From Haloechinothrix halophila YIM 93223 (GTDB taxonomy: Bacteria; Actinomycetota; Actinomycetes; Mycobacteriales; Pseudonocardiaceae): 64,000 nt of DNA. This document shows positions 8,549 to 18,456 of this stretch, piece after piece. The notes beneath the pieces are model-generated. The model searched no databases, was not told where the DNA came from, and worked only from the letters and a program-made list of their open reading frames with translations. The stretch spans positions 1,425,723-1,489,722 of the forward strand of contig NZ_KI632509.1 in the NCBI RefSeq assembly GCF_000504245.1, in the 5' to 3' direction. The translations under genes were made by a program, and so were the position numbers. Numbering within the stretch: position 1 is the first letter of the stretch; every line of letters begins with the position of its first letter.

Positions 8549-9343
8549 ATGACTCAGCGTTCCGCACGAGTCACGATGCCTGGCGCCGGGGCGTTCGAGC
8601 AGGTCGGCAGGATGACCACGCTCGCGTGGCAGGTGCTGCGCGCTATCCCGCGCAGGCCGTTCCAGCTGCGGGAGTACATCGAGCAGAGCTGGTTCTTCGC
8701 CAGCGTGACCATCCTGCCGACCGCGCTGGTCGCCATCCCGTTCGGCGCGGTCATCGCGCTGCAGCTCGGCTCGCTCACGCAGCAGATCGGCGCGCAGTCG
8801 TTCACCGGTGCGGCGAGTGCGCTCGCGCTGGTGCAGCAGGCGAGTCCGCTGATCACCGCGTTGCTGGTGGCAGGCGCCGGTGGTAGCGCGGTGTGCGCCG
8901 ACATCGGCGCGCGGCAGATCCGCGAGGAGATCGACGCCATGCGGGTCCTCGGCGTCAACCCGATCCAGCGGTTGATCGTGCCGAGGGTGCTGGCCGCCAT
9001 GACCGTCGCGGTGCTGCTGAACGGACTGGTCAGCGTGGTCGGCGTGCTCGGCGGCTACTTCTTCAACGTCGTCATGCAGGGCGGCACACCTGGTGCGTAT
9101 CTGGCCAGCTTCAACGCGCTCGCGCAGCTACCCGATCTGTGGGTCAGCGAGTTCAAGGCGGTGCTATACGGCTTCGTCGCGGGCATCGTCGCCGCGTACC
9201 GGGGACTGAACCCGGCTGGCGGGCCGAAGGGCGTCGGCGATGCCGTCAACCAGGCCGTCGTGATCTCGTTCCTGCTGCTGTTCCTGATCAACGTCGTCAT
9301 CACGGCGATCTACCTGCAAGTCGTCCCCCCGAAAGCGTTGTGA
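8549..9343 (+). CDS. yrbE4A: MlaE-type permease, Mce4 transporter subunit A
   Basis: 264 aa, about five to six hydrophobic segments, with REEIDAMRVLGVNPIQRL, the EExDA coupling-helix motif of MlaE/YrbE permeases that contacts the MceG ATPase. AGGAGG is perfectly spaced before ATG 8549. It pairs with yrbE4B to form the inner-membrane channel of the Mce4 sterol importer. No mceG ATPase is encoded here, which is normal because it is usually unlinked. Confidence 0.93.
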   Translation: MTQRSARVTMPGAGAFEQVGRMTTLAWQVLRAIPRRPFQLREYIEQSWFFASVTILPTALVAIPFGAVIALQLGSLTQQIGAQSFTGAASALALVQQASPLITALLVAGAGGSAVCADIGARQIREEIDAMRVLGVNPIQRLIVPRVLAAMTVAVLLNGLVSVVGVLGGYFFNVVMQGGTPGAYLASFNALAQLPDLWVSEFKAVLYGFVAGIVAAYRGLNPAGGPKGVGDAVNQAVVISFLLLFLINVVITAIYLQVVPPKAL

Positions 9344-10245
9344 CGATGGCAGCCCCGACCAAAGAGCCGGACACCGAGCCGACGAGCGATCCCACCAAGG
9401 AAGAGTGGGCCGAGCTCGGCGACCGCACATTGGACTACCTCGCCCGGCCAGGGCAGGTGTTCGAGGGCTTCGGCGAGCAACTGGCGTTCTGCCTGAGCGT
9501 CGTGCGCTCGATGCCGAGGACCGTGCGCCGGTACAGCAGGGAGTCGCTGCGGCTGTTGACCGAGGTCTGCTTCGGGACAGGGGCGCTGGCGATCATCGGC
9601 GGCACGCTCGGCGTGATGATCGGCATGACGCTGTTCACCGGCCTGATCGTCGGCCTGCAGGGGTACTCTTCGCTGAACCAGCTCGGCACGGCGGCGCTGA
9701 CCGGGTTCATCTCGGCGTACTTCAACACTCGCGAGGTCGCGCCGCTGTCGGCGGGTCTCGCGCTGTCAGCCACCGTTGGCTGCGGTTTCACCGCGCAGCT
9801 CGGCGCGATGCGGATCTCCGATGAGATCGACGCGCTTGAGGTCATGGCCGTGCCGAGTTTGCCGTACCTGGTTACCACCAGGGTGCTCGCCGGGGTGGGA
9901 GCGGTGATCCCGCTCTACGCCGTCGGACTGCTGTCGTCGTACCTGGCGTCGCGGCAGATCACGATCTGGGTCTACGGCCAGTCCGCTGGCACCTACGACC
10001 ACTACTTCACGCTGTTCCTGCCGCCGGAGGACGTGGTCTACTCCTTCGCCAAAGTGATGATCTTCGCGCTGGTGGTGATCATGACGCACTGCTACTTCGG
10101 CTACACCGCGCGCGGCGGCCCCGCTGGGGTCGGTGTCGCGGTCGGCAAGGCCGTGCGCACCTCGATCGTGCTGATCGCGGTGCTCGACTTCTTCCTCAGC
10201 CTCGCGCTCTGGGGTTCCACGACGACCGTGAGGATCGCAGGATGA
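9340..10245 (+). CDS. yrbE4B: MlaE-type permease, Mce4 transporter subunit B
   Basis: 301 aa from GTG 9340, overlapping the yrbE4A stop by four bases (GTGA); an ATG at 9346 would give 299 aa. It has a charged soluble N-terminus and multiple membrane segments. The coupling motif SDEIDALEVMAVPSLPYLV occupies the usual place. Homologue and partner of YrbE4A. The stop overlaps the mce4A start (ATGA), indicating translational coupling through the operon. Confidence 0.92.
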   Translation: MTMAAPTKEPDTEPTSDPTKEEWAELGDRTLDYLARPGQVFEGFGEQLAFCLSVVRSMPRTVRRYSRESLRLLTEVCFGTGALAIIGGTLGVMIGMTLFTGLIVGLQGYSSLNQLGTAALTGFISAYFNTREVAPLSAGLALSATVGCGFTAQLGAMRISDEIDALEVMAVPSLPYLVTTRVLAGVGAVIPLYAVGLLSSYLASRQITIWVYGQSAGTYDHYFTLFLPPEDVVYSFAKVMIFALVVIMTHCYFGYTARGGPAGVGVAVGKAVRTSIVLIAVLDFFLSLALWGSTTTVRIAG

Positions 10246-11603
10246 CCCGCGGCCCGCAGCGCGCCGTCCTGCTCCGCAGGCTTCGCCACCAGGCGCTCGG
10301 CCTGGTGTTCGTGCTGCTCGCGGCGTCGTTCATCGCGGGAACGATCGGCGTCTACACCAAGGCGTTCACCGACGTCGCCATGGTGACGCTGCGGACGGAG
10401 TTCGCGGGCAACCAGATGCGGGAAGGCGCCGACGTCAAGATCAGGGGCATGCATGTCGGCGAGGTGCGCGCCATCTCGTCGACCGGTGACGGCGCGAACC
10501 TCGAACTCGCGCTGAAGCCGGAGCTGATCGAGGTCATCCCCGCCGACGTCACCGCGCGGCTACTGCCTAAGACGTTGTTCGGGGAACGCTACGTCTCGCT
10601 GCGCTCCCCGGACCAGCCGAGCGAGACGCCGCTCGCCGCTGGCGACGTCATCAGCCAGGACCGCTCGGCCAACGCGATCGAGCTGGAGCGCGTGCTCGAC
10701 GGGTTGATGCCGCTGCTGCAGGCGGTCGAGCCGCAGAAGCTGTCCAGCTCACTCAACGCCATCGCCACCGCGCTCGACGGCAGGGGCGAGAAGCTGGGGC
10801 AGACGTTGACCAGGGTGTCGCGGCTGCTCGGCGAGCTGAACCCGTCGCTGCCGGACCTCAAGGCGGACATCGCCTCATTCGCCAAGGTCGCCAGGACGTA
10901 CTCCGATGCGCTGCCGGACGCGCTGGACGCCGTCTCGAACCTGACCACGACCACGAGGACGCTTGCCGCCAAGCGGGACGGATTGCGCACGCTGTACGCG
11001 TCGGTGACCGGGGCGTCGGATGACCTGGCGGGATTCCTCGATGCCAACAAGGCGAACCTGATCCGGCTCACGACCACCGTGCAGCCGACACTGGATGTGC
11101 TCGCCCGCTACGCCCCGCAGTACCCGTGCATGATGCGGCAGTTCGCCATCCAGAAAGACGCCGCGGAGATCGCCTTCGGCAAGGGAGCCGAGCACCCCGA
11201 TGTGAGCAGGGTCAAGATCGAGATCACCAGCAGCAGGGGCGCGTACAAGCCCGGCGTTGACGAGCCCCGCTACAACGACGACAGGGGGCCGCGCTGCTAC
11301 ACGCCGGTGGAACAGCCCGGCCACTGGCCGCAGTACCCGCCGGACGGCCCGATCAAGGACGGCTCGTCCAAGCCGCCACCAGGGTCCACGCCGGGCGAGG
11401 GCGGTAACGACTACGAGGACTACCAGCGCTCCGGCGGTGGTGGGTCGGCGCTGGGCGCGCCGGTCGCTGGCACGCCTGCCGAGACCGAGTTGCTGTCGCT
11501 GCTGCTCGCCGCTGAGCGCGGTGTCGAGCCGAGCGCGGTGCCCGGCTGGGGCGGGCTGCTTGTCGGGCCGCTGTACCGGGGAACGGAGGTGGAGCTGCGG
11601 TGA
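10242..11603 (+). CDS. mce4A: Mce4A substrate-binding protein
   Basis: 453 aa. One N-terminal membrane helix (LGLVFVLLAASFIAGTIGVY), then the MlaD/Mce beta-barrel domain with VKIRGMHVGEVRAI and LLPKTLFGERYVSL, then a long alpha-helical needle region. It ends in a low-complexity Pro/Gly tail (about residues 375-420) and a short hydrophobic C-terminus. Mce A-F subunits form a heterohexameric tube carrying sterol to the YrbE permease. The overlap with yrbE4B (ATGA) and the order A-F match canonical mce4. Confidence 0.92.
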   Translation: MTRGPQRAVLLRRLRHQALGLVFVLLAASFIAGTIGVYTKAFTDVAMVTLRTEFAGNQMREGADVKIRGMHVGEVRAISSTGDGANLELALKPELIEVIPADVTARLLPKTLFGERYVSLRSPDQPSETPLAAGDVISQDRSANAIELERVLDGLMPLLQAVEPQKLSSSLNAIATALDGRGEKLGQTLTRVSRLLGELNPSLPDLKADIASFAKVARTYSDALPDALDAVSNLTTTTRTLAAKRDGLRTLYASVTGASDDLAGFLDANKANLIRLTTTVQPTLDVLARYAPQYPCMMRQFAIQKDAAEIAFGKGAEHPDVSRVKIEITSSRGAYKPGVDEPRYNDDRGPRCYTPVEQPGHWPQYPPDGPIKDGSSKPPPGSTPGEGGNDYEDYQRSGGGGSALGAPVAGTPAETELLSLLLAAERGVEPSAVPGWGGLLVGPLYRGTEVELR

Positions 11604-12655
11604 GGATGGGACTGCGCACCACACTGGGCCCGACGTTGCCCTCGCTGCTGAAGCTGATCGCGTTCACCGTGGTCACCGTCGTGCTCACCGGGGTGCTCGC
11701 CGCGACGATCGCCAACACCAGCTTCGACGACAAGGCGGGTTATGCCGCCCGGTTCACCGACGTCTCCGGTCTCAGGAATGGCGACGACGTGCGAATCTCC
11801 GGCGTCAAGGTCGGCCAGGTACGCACCATCGAGATCGGTGACGACGCGGTGGCCACGGTGCACTTCGACGTTGGCCAGTCGTACCGGCTGCCGTCCACGA
11901 CGACGGCGCGGGTGAAGTACCGCAACGTCATCGGGCAGCGCTACCTCGCGCTCGGCACCCACGTCGCCTCCGACGAACCGTTGCGCAAGGGCGACGTCAT
12001 CGGCGTCGACCGCACCACGCCCGCGCTGAACCTGACCGTGTTGTTCAACGGCTTCAAGCCACTGTTCACCGCGCTCGACCCGAAGCAGATCAACCAGCTC
12101 TCCTACGAGATCATCCAGGTCTTCCAGGGCGAGGGCGGCACCATCAGCAGCCTGCTGCGGCACACCGCATCGCTGACAACGACCATCGCGGACCGCGACA
12201 AGGTGATCGGGGAGGTCGTCGGCAACCTCAACGACGTCCTCGGCACCATCAACAATCGCGACGAACAGGCCAAGGAACTGATCGACGCGCTGCAACAGCT
12301 GATCAGTGGGCTCGCCGAGAAGCGTAAGCCGATCGGGGAGGCGACCGAGGCGCTCGGTGCGCTCACCGGCAGCGTGTCCGGCCTGGTCTCCGACGCGCGC
12401 CCGCCGTTGCGCAAGAACGTGCGGGAACTGAACGACCTGGCAGGCACGCTGTCCAAGGACGCCCCGGTACTGGACGAGATCCTGCACCGGTTGCCGAGGA
12501 ACGTGAAGAAATACACCAGGGTGCTCAGCTATGGCAGCTGGTACAACTACTACCTCTGCGACATCTCGGGCACGGTCGGCATCGGTTCGCTCAACGTGAC
12601 CATCCCCGTCGTGCCGCTGCCCGCCACGGATCGGCCGGAAAGGTGCGGGCCATGA
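11600..12655 (+). CDS. mce4B: Mce4B importer subunit
   Basis: 351 aa from GTG 11600 (GTGA overlap with mce4A; ATG 11606 is an alternative). N-terminal membrane anchor near residues 17-38, Mce domain with DVRISGVKVGQVRTIE and VKYRNVIGQRYLAL, then a helical needle segment with many heptad-like Leu/Ile positions. The C-terminus has the CDISGTVG segment common in MceB. Part of the Mce4 hexamer. Confidence 0.92.
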   Translation: MRMGLRTTLGPTLPSLLKLIAFTVVTVVLTGVLAATIANTSFDDKAGYAARFTDVSGLRNGDDVRISGVKVGQVRTIEIGDDAVATVHFDVGQSYRLPSTTTARVKYRNVIGQRYLALGTHVASDEPLRKGDVIGVDRTTPALNLTVLFNGFKPLFTALDPKQINQLSYEIIQVFQGEGGTISSLLRHTASLTTTIADRDKVIGEVVGNLNDVLGTINNRDEQAKELIDALQQLISGLAEKRKPIGEATEALGALTGSVSGLVSDARPPLRKNVRELNDLAGTLSKDAPVLDEILHRLPRNVKKYTRVLSYGSWYNYYLCDISGTVGIGSLNVTIPVVPLPATDRPERCGP

Positions 12656-13710
12656 GCACCATGAAGCCGCTCGCGGAACGCAACCAAGCCGCCGTCGGGG
12701 CCGTCACCGTGCTCTTGCTGGTGGCTTCGGTGCTTGCGGCGCTCAACACCGAACGGCTGCCGCTCATCGGCGGCGGCACGACCTACGCCGCCTACTTCGC
12801 CGAGTCAGCGGGACTGGTGCCGGACAACGAGGTGCAGATCGCCGGGGTGCGCGCGGGCTCGGTCAGCTCGGTGGAGCTGGACGACGGATGGGTTCGGGTC
12901 GAGTTCCTGCTCGACGGTCCTGAGGGCGGCGAGCTGCCAAGGCTGGGCGCGGAGACCACGGCGTCGATCCAGATCAAGACGTTACTCGGCGAGAAGTACG
13001 TCGCGCTGGACCCGCGCGGGGACGGCACGCTCGATCCTGGCGAGCCGATCCCGGTCGACCGCACCACGACGCCGTTCCAGCTGCAGGACGCCTTCAACCA
13101 GCTCGGCACCACGATGTCTGATGTGGACACCAAACAGCTCGCGGACAGCTTCGACGTCATCACCGAGGCGTTGGAAGGCGCACCGAAGCATATGCGCGGA
13201 GCGCTGGAGGGGCTCTCCGCGCTGTCGCAGACGGTGGCAGAGCGCGATGACGAGCTGGCCCGCCTGCTGGACAACACCAACCGGGTGTCGAAGTTGGTCG
13301 CCGACCGCAACGAGCGGTTGCGGAAGGTGATCCATGACGGCAGCGCGCTGCTTGGCGAACTGCGGGCGCGCAAACAGGCGATCAGCGATCTGCTCGCTGG
13401 CACGCGTGCCGTCTCGAAACAACTGTCCGGGCTGGTGGCCGACAACCAGAAGCACCTCACGCCCGCCTTGCGCAAGCTCGGCACCGTGACCGATGTGCTG
13501 CGCGCCAACGTCGACAACATCGACCGCAGTCTCGAGCTGCTCGCGCCGTTCACCCGTATCGGCGCCAACGCCACTGGGAACGGCCGCTGGTTCGAGGGCT
13601 ACCTCTGTGGCCTGTTCCCGCCGACCATCACGACCAAGGGGCTGACGATCAACCCGCAAGGCTGCGAGCGGCCGGTGTCCGCACCCGGCCAGGGGATCGG
13701 GGGTAACTGA
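12652..13710 (+). CDS. mce4C: Mce4C importer subunit
   Basis: 352 aa from ATG 12652, which overlaps the mce4B stop (ATGA). Membrane anchor AVGAVTVLLLVASVLAAL, Mce barrel (VQIAGVRAGSVSSVEL, IQIKTLLGEKYVAL), helical needle, and a C-terminal Cys-containing segment (YLCGLFPPTI). A GTG nine bases upstream is in frame, but the coupled ATG is favoured. Confidence 0.92.
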   Translation: MSTMKPLAERNQAAVGAVTVLLLVASVLAALNTERLPLIGGGTTYAAYFAESAGLVPDNEVQIAGVRAGSVSSVELDDGWVRVEFLLDGPEGGELPRLGAETTASIQIKTLLGEKYVALDPRGDGTLDPGEPIPVDRTTTPFQLQDAFNQLGTTMSDVDTKQLADSFDVITEALEGAPKHMRGALEGLSALSQTVAERDDELARLLDNTNRVSKLVADRNERLRKVIHDGSALLGELRARKQAISDLLAGTRAVSKQLSGLVADNQKHLTPALRKLGTVTDVLRANVDNIDRSLELLAPFTRIGANATGNGRWFEGYLCGLFPPTITTKGLTINPQGCERPVSAPGQGIGGN

Positions 13711-14906
13711 TGGCGATCACGACTCGCGCCGGACGCACCACCTACACCTGGCTCGCGCTGGCAGCCGTACTGGTGCTGCTGCTTGCCGCCGTGCTGTGGA
13801 CGGCCACCCGCGACTCCGGTGAGACCCGGCTGACCGCCTATTTCGACCGCACTGTCGGGCTGTATCAGGACTCCGCGGTGCGGGTGCTCGGCGTCGAGGT
13901 CGGCACCATCGACCGGGTGGTACCCGAGGGCGACCGGGTCCGCGTCGACTTGGTCGTCGATTCCGATGTGGACGTTCCATCCGACGCGGGCGCGGTGATC
14001 GTCGCGCCGAGCCTGGTCAGCGACCGCTACATCCAGCTGACACCGGTCTATCGGGGCGGCCCACGCATGGCGTCCGGCGAGGTGATCCCGCGAGAACGCA
14101 CCGCGGCGCCGGTCGAGCTGGACGAGCTGTTCAACAACCTCGACGAGCTGGCCACCACGCTCGGACCGAAGGGCGCGAACTCCGGCGGGTCGCTCAGCAA
14201 CGTGCTCGACCAGCTCGCGGCCACGATGGACGGCAACGGCAAGAACCTCAACAACACCGTCTCGCAACTGGCGCGGCTGTCCGACACGCTCAACGGCAGC
14301 AAGGACGACCTGCACGGCACCATCAAGCACCTCGGTGAGTTCACAACCATGCTGGCCAAGAGCGACCGGCAGGTGGCCGATCTCTTCGACAGGGTCGCCG
14401 ACGTCAGTCAGTTCCTGGCGAGCGAGTCCGGCCAGGTGGACGCCGCACTAGCCACACTGGCCAGCGCGCTCACCGACGTGCGGGGTTTCGTGGATGACAA
14501 CCAGCAGCTGCTGTCCTCCAATGTGGACAAACTCGCCGGGGTCACCCGGCTGCTTGTCAAGCGGCGCGCTGAGCTGGCCGAGATCCTGGACGTCGCGCCG
14601 ACCGGCATGAACAACTTCATCAACGCCTACGACGCCCCGTCCGGCACCATCGCGATCAGGGGCAACCTGAACGAGTTCACGTACCCGCCGGTCATGATGG
14701 TGTGCCGGTTGCTCGCGGCAGGCACTCCGCAAGAGGTCCCCGACGTGCTCGCGAAGACGTGCAAGGACCTCGCACCGGTGTTGGACGGCACGCTCAAGCT
14801 GCCAAGCGTGTCGCAGGTGATGCACTCGCTGCAGAACGGTGAGCTGCCGCCGCTGCCGCTGCCAGTGCTCGAGGCGATGCGGAAGACATCGGGAGGCGGC
14901 TCATGA
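13710..14906 (+). CDS. mce4D: Mce4D importer subunit
   Basis: 398 aa; ATG overlaps the mce4C stop by one base (TGATG). Membrane helix near residues 12-30 (LALAAVLVLLLAAVLW), Mce barrel with VRVLGVEVGTIDRV and VAPSLVSDRYIQLTPVY, then a long helical needle. A proline-rich C-terminal segment (GELPPLPLPVLEAM) replaces the longer tails of other subunits. Confidence 0.92.
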   Translation: MAITTRAGRTTYTWLALAAVLVLLLAAVLWTATRDSGETRLTAYFDRTVGLYQDSAVRVLGVEVGTIDRVVPEGDRVRVDLVVDSDVDVPSDAGAVIVAPSLVSDRYIQLTPVYRGGPRMASGEVIPRERTAAPVELDELFNNLDELATTLGPKGANSGGSLSNVLDQLAATMDGNGKNLNNTVSQLARLSDTLNGSKDDLHGTIKHLGEFTTMLAKSDRQVADLFDRVADVSQFLASESGQVDAALATLASALTDVRGFVDDNQQLLSSNVDKLAGVTRLLVKRRAELAEILDVAPTGMNNFINAYDAPSGTIAIRGNLNEFTYPPVMMVCRLLAAGTPQEVPDVLAKTCKDLAPVLDGTLKLPSVSQVMHSLQNGELPPLPLPVLEAMRKTSGGGS

Positions 14907-16108
14907 CCCCCGTGCGGATGGCGCCCCGAACGGTCCGCCGCGCCGCGGCGTGCGTGCTGGTGACGATGCTGGTGCTGACCGGCTGCGGGCCAGGGGGGTT
15001 CTCCGGTCTCTACAACGCGCCACTGCCCGGTGGGGCCGACGTCGGTGACCACCCGTACCGCGTCACCGTGGAGTTCGCTGATGTGCTCGACCTGGTGCCG
15101 CAGGCCACCGTCAAGGTCAACGACGTCCAGGTCGGCAGGGTCGAGCGGGTGCGGCTCGCCGAGGACACCCGGTCGGCGCTGGTGGACATCGTCGTCAACG
15201 GTGACGTCGAACTGCCTGCCAACGCCGACGCCGAACTGCGGCAGACCAGCCTGCTCGGGGAGAAGTTCGTCGACCTCCGCCCGCCAGCCGATGCCGAACC
15301 GACCGGCAGGCTCAGCGACGGCGACCACATCCCGCTCGCGCGCACCAGCAGGCACGCCGAGCTGGAGGAGGTCTTCGGCGCGCTGTCGCTGCTGCTCTCC
15401 GGTGGCGGGGTCGAGCAGTTGCACACCATCGCGTCCGAGCTGAACACCGCGCTGCGCGGCAATGAGGCGGAGATCAAGGCACTGCTGTCGCGGGTGAATC
15501 ACCTTGTTACCGAACTTGACGGGCACAAGGCGCAGATCACCGAGGCCATCGACGGGCTGGCGGAGCTGTCTCGCACACTGGTGGCCGAGAAGCGCCACCT
15601 CACCGAGGGGCTGGACCACCTCGCGCCGGGCATCAGAGTGGTCGCGAACCAGCGGGACCAGATCGTCGACATGTTGACCGCGCTGCGGCGGCTGTCCCGG
15701 GTCACGGTGGACACCGTTGGTAAGACCCGCGAACAGCTGGTGGCGAACCTGCGCGCGCTGGAACCGACGTTGCGCAAGCTCGCCGAATCGGGCGACAACC
15801 TCACCGAGGCGCTCAAGATCCTGCCGACGTACCCGCTGCCGTGGAACGCGGGCAACACGATGAAGGGCGACTACGCGAACGTCGACGTCGAGTTCGACCT
15901 GAACCTCGATCAGCTCATCGGCAACCTGAGCCGCTCGGGGCAGAGCCCGATCCCGCAACTGCCATCGCCGCAGCGGAACGACGGGCCGCCGCTGCCGCTG
16001 CCGGAGACGCCGCAGCTGCCGCAGCTGCCCGCGTTGCCTGGCGTCGACGGCTCGGCGGACTCGGACGGCACTGGTTCGCTGCTTGGCTCGCTGCTGGGAG
16101 GCTCGTGA
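14903..16108 (+). CDS. mce4E: Mce4E lipoprotein subunit
   Basis: 401 aa. The N-terminal signal ends in the lipobox VLTGCG (Cys near residue 28), the hallmark of MceE proteins, which are lipid-anchored. The Mce barrel follows (VKVNDVQVGRVERV, ELRQTSLLGEKFVDL), then the helical needle and a Pro/Leu-rich tail. ATGA overlap with mce4D and one-base overlap with mce4F. Confidence 0.92.
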   Translation: MTPVRMAPRTVRRAAACVLVTMLVLTGCGPGGFSGLYNAPLPGGADVGDHPYRVTVEFADVLDLVPQATVKVNDVQVGRVERVRLAEDTRSALVDIVVNGDVELPANADAELRQTSLLGEKFVDLRPPADAEPTGRLSDGDHIPLARTSRHAELEEVFGALSLLLSGGGVEQLHTIASELNTALRGNEAEIKALLSRVNHLVTELDGHKAQITEAIDGLAELSRTLVAEKRHLTEGLDHLAPGIRVVANQRDQIVDMLTALRRLSRVTVDTVGKTREQLVANLRALEPTLRKLAESGDNLTEALKILPTYPLPWNAGNTMKGDYANVDVEFDLNLDQLIGNLSRSGQSPIPQLPSPQRNDGPPLPLPETPQLPQLPALPGVDGSADSDGTGSLLGSLLGGS

Positions 16109-17361
16109 TGCTGACCTGGTCGACGCGGATCAAGCTGCTGGCGTTCGGGCTGATCGCCGTGCTGTCGGTGGTGGTCGTCGGCGGCAAGTACGCCGGGCTC
16201 GACCGGCTGTTCGGCCCGCGCGGCTACGTCGTCACCGCCGAGCTGACCGACTCCGGTGGCATCTTCCAGGGCTCTGAGGTGACCTACCGGGGCGTGACCG
16301 TGGGCAGGGTGTCCACGTTGCGGCTGACCAACACGGGCGTCGACATCGAGCTGGACATCGATGAGGACGCGCCGCCAATTCCCGCGGACACCGATGCCGT
16401 CGTCGCCAACCGGTCCGCTGTTGGTGAGCAGTACCTGGACCTGCGGCCGGACGGATCGGGCGGGCCGTTCCTGGCCAACGGCTCGGTGATCGAGGCGAAC
16501 CGCACCGACGCGCCGGTCGCGCCGGAAACCATGCTGGCGCACGTGGACCGGCTCATCGGCAGCGTCAATACCCAGTCGCTGAACACCGTGGTCGACGAAG
16601 CCTACGTCGCGTTCGCGGATTCCGGCGATGACCTGCAGCTGCTGCTGGACAGCGCGCACGAGTTCAGCGCGTCCGCCAGGAAGAACATACCCGCGACCCG
16701 GCAGTTGCTGTCCTCGGCGCGCACCGTGCTGGAGACGCAGCAGCGCCACGCCGATGACCTGACCCAGTTCGCTGGCGGATTGAAGACGATCTCGCGGCAA
16801 TTCGCGGAGTCCGATCAGGATCTGCGCACGATCATCGACCGGGCGCCGCAGGTCGCGGACCAGGTCAGCGAGTTCATCGACGTCTCGGGCAACGACACCG
16901 CGATGCTGGTGGCCAACCTGCTGACGACGGCCAACGTCGCCGCGCCCCGTACCGACTCGACGAAGCAGCTTCTGGTGAACTTCGGCGTGATCGGGGCGTT
17001 CGCGCGCACCGTGTCGAAGGACGGGCGTGGCCAGCTCGGACTGGTGTTCGACATGTTCAACCCGCCATCGTGCACCCGAGGCTACGAGGGGACCAAGCAG
17101 CGACCCGCCAACGACGTCTCCGAGGTGGAGCCGAACAAGGACGCCTACTGCGCCGAGCCGCCTGGCAGCCCGATCAGCGTGCGCGGCGCGCAGAACGCGC
17201 CGTTCAAGGGGGTGCCGCAGGCGGTGCCCGCGCCGCAGCGGCGAGACTCCGCCGACGGCGGTTCTGGCGGCGCTCCCGGTGGCGACTTGCCCGGTCTGCT
17301 GGGGCTGCCAGGGCTGTCTTCGGAGCCGGTCGGGATCGCCGAGCTGCTGGGAGGCGGCTGA
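16108..17361 (+). CDS. mce4F: Mce4F importer subunit
   Basis: 417 aa from ATG 16108 (TGATG overlap with mce4E). Membrane anchor IKLLAFGLIAVLSVVVVGG, Mce barrel (VTYRGVTVGRVSTLRL, VVANRSAVGEQYLDLRP), helical needle, then a Cys-containing region (PPSCTRGYEGTKQRP) and a low-complexity Gly/Leu/Pro tail. Final of the six Mce subunits; the stop overlaps the next Mce-associated gene. Confidence 0.92.
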   Translation: MLTWSTRIKLLAFGLIAVLSVVVVGGKYAGLDRLFGPRGYVVTAELTDSGGIFQGSEVTYRGVTVGRVSTLRLTNTGVDIELDIDEDAPPIPADTDAVVANRSAVGEQYLDLRPDGSGGPFLANGSVIEANRTDAPVAPETMLAHVDRLIGSVNTQSLNTVVDEAYVAFADSGDDLQLLLDSAHEFSASARKNIPATRQLLSSARTVLETQQRHADDLTQFAGGLKTISRQFAESDQDLRTIIDRAPQVADQVSEFIDVSGNDTAMLVANLLTTANVAAPRTDSTKQLLVNFGVIGAFARTVSKDGRGQLGLVFDMFNPPSCTRGYEGTKQRPANDVSEVEPNKDAYCAEPPGSPISVRGAQNAPFKGVPQAVPAPQRRDSADGGSGGAPGGDLPGLLGLPGLSSEPVGIAELLGGG

Positions 17362-17873
17362 TGCGACTGGTGCGTGATCCGCTGGTGGCCATCCTCGCGG
17401 TGCTGACCGTGGTCGCGGTGGCCGCCGCCGCGTGGTTCGGCACGGCATGGGTCAGCGCCGCTCGCGACGAGGGGCTGGCACGGGCCGAGCAGCGTGACGT
17501 GGTGCTCCAGGCGGCCGAGCACGGGCTGGTCACGCTGCACACCCTCGACCACCGTGAGGCGAAGCGGGACGTCGCGGCGTGGCTGGACGTCACGGCGGGC
17601 GGGCTGCACCGGGACCTGGCCGGGGACCAGGTTGGTCAGCGAGAGCAGGCACGGCAGACGAAGACGGTGTCCAGTGCGGAGCTGCTCCGGGCCGCGGTGA
17701 CCGAGCTGAACGGGCACGCGGGCACCGCGCAGGTGATCGCGGTGCTCACGACCACGCTGGAGACGCAGGGGGCGAAGGGCGAGAAGAAGTCCACCGAGCG
17801 GAAGCGGGTGAACGCCGAGCTGGTGCGCCGCGACGGGCGGTGGAAGGTCAGCGCGGTGGAGGCGGCGGCATGA
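17361..17873 (+). CDS. Mce-associated membrane protein 1
   Basis: 170 aa; one N-terminal membrane helix (residues about 9-30) followed by a soluble domain ending DGRWKVSAVEAA, typical of Mce-associated (Mam/Mas) proteins after mceF, which are thought to stabilise the transporter. ATG overlaps the mce4F stop (TGATG). It corresponds by position to the mycobacterial Rv3493c-type gene. Confidence 0.85.
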   Translation: MRLVRDPLVAILAVLTVVAVAAAAWFGTAWVSAARDEGLARAEQRDVVLQAAEHGLVTLHTLDHREAKRDVAAWLDVTAGGLHRDLAGDQVGQREQARQTKTVSSAELLRAAVTELNGHAGTAQVIAVLTTTLETQGAKGEKKSTERKRVNAELVRRDGRWKVSAVEAAA

Positions 17874-18400
17874 AGATTGCTCGCAGGTCCGACGGCACGC
17901 GGCGGCGGATCATCGCGGTGCTCGCTGCGGTGCTGACGCTGGCGACCGCGAGCGCGGTGGTCTCCGGGGTCCGGGCGCACCAGCTGCGTGGCACGGAGTC
18001 TGCGGCCAACGCCGCGCTGGTCGATACCGAGGCGACCGAGGCCGTTGTGGAGCAGGTGAGCGCGTCGCTGAAGGCGGCGTTCTCGTACCACCACACGCGG
18101 TTGGAGCGCACCGAACACGCCATGGACGTCGGGCTGATCGGCGAGGCGGCGGCGGAATACCGGCGGGAGTTCGAGGCGGCCGCGCAGCAGGCGAAACGGC
18201 GCAAGCTGGTGAAGGCCGCGACGGTGCGGGCTATCGGCGTGCGGGAACTGACCGACGGGCGGGCGACCGTGCTGGTGTTCCTTGACCAGCAGGTCAGCCG
18301 CCAGGGCAGTGCGCCAACGTCGTCCACCGCGACCCTGGACGTCACCGCGCTTCGCGACAACGACGGGGTGTGGCGGATTTCCGACATCGAGGGGTTGTGA
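17870..18400 (+). CDS. Mce-associated membrane protein 2
   Basis: 176 aa; an N-terminal arginine-rich start, one membrane helix (IIAVLAAVLTLATASAVVSG), then a SnoaL-like soluble domain with VLVFLDQQVSRQ and a C-terminal GVWRISDIEGL. Paralogue of the preceding gene and translationally coupled to it (ATGA). Last gene of the operon; a long palindrome follows at 18457. Confidence 0.85.
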   Translation: MKIARRSDGTRRRIIAVLAAVLTLATASAVVSGVRAHQLRGTESAANAALVDTEATEAVVEQVSASLKAAFSYHHTRLERTEHAMDVGLIGEAAAEYRREFEAAAQQAKRRKLVKAATVRAIGVRELTDGRATVLVFLDQQVSRQGSAPTSSTATLDVTALRDNDGVWRISDIEGL

Positions 18401-18456
18401 CCCGGCGGGTGAGCTCGGCCCTGTTGGTCCAGCGGGTCAGGTCTGAGCAGTGGCGG

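Noticed and set aside
15910-17448. 512-codon minus-strand frame across mce4F
   Set aside because: It mirrors mce4E/mce4F coding sequence; composition and motifs support only the plus-strand genes.
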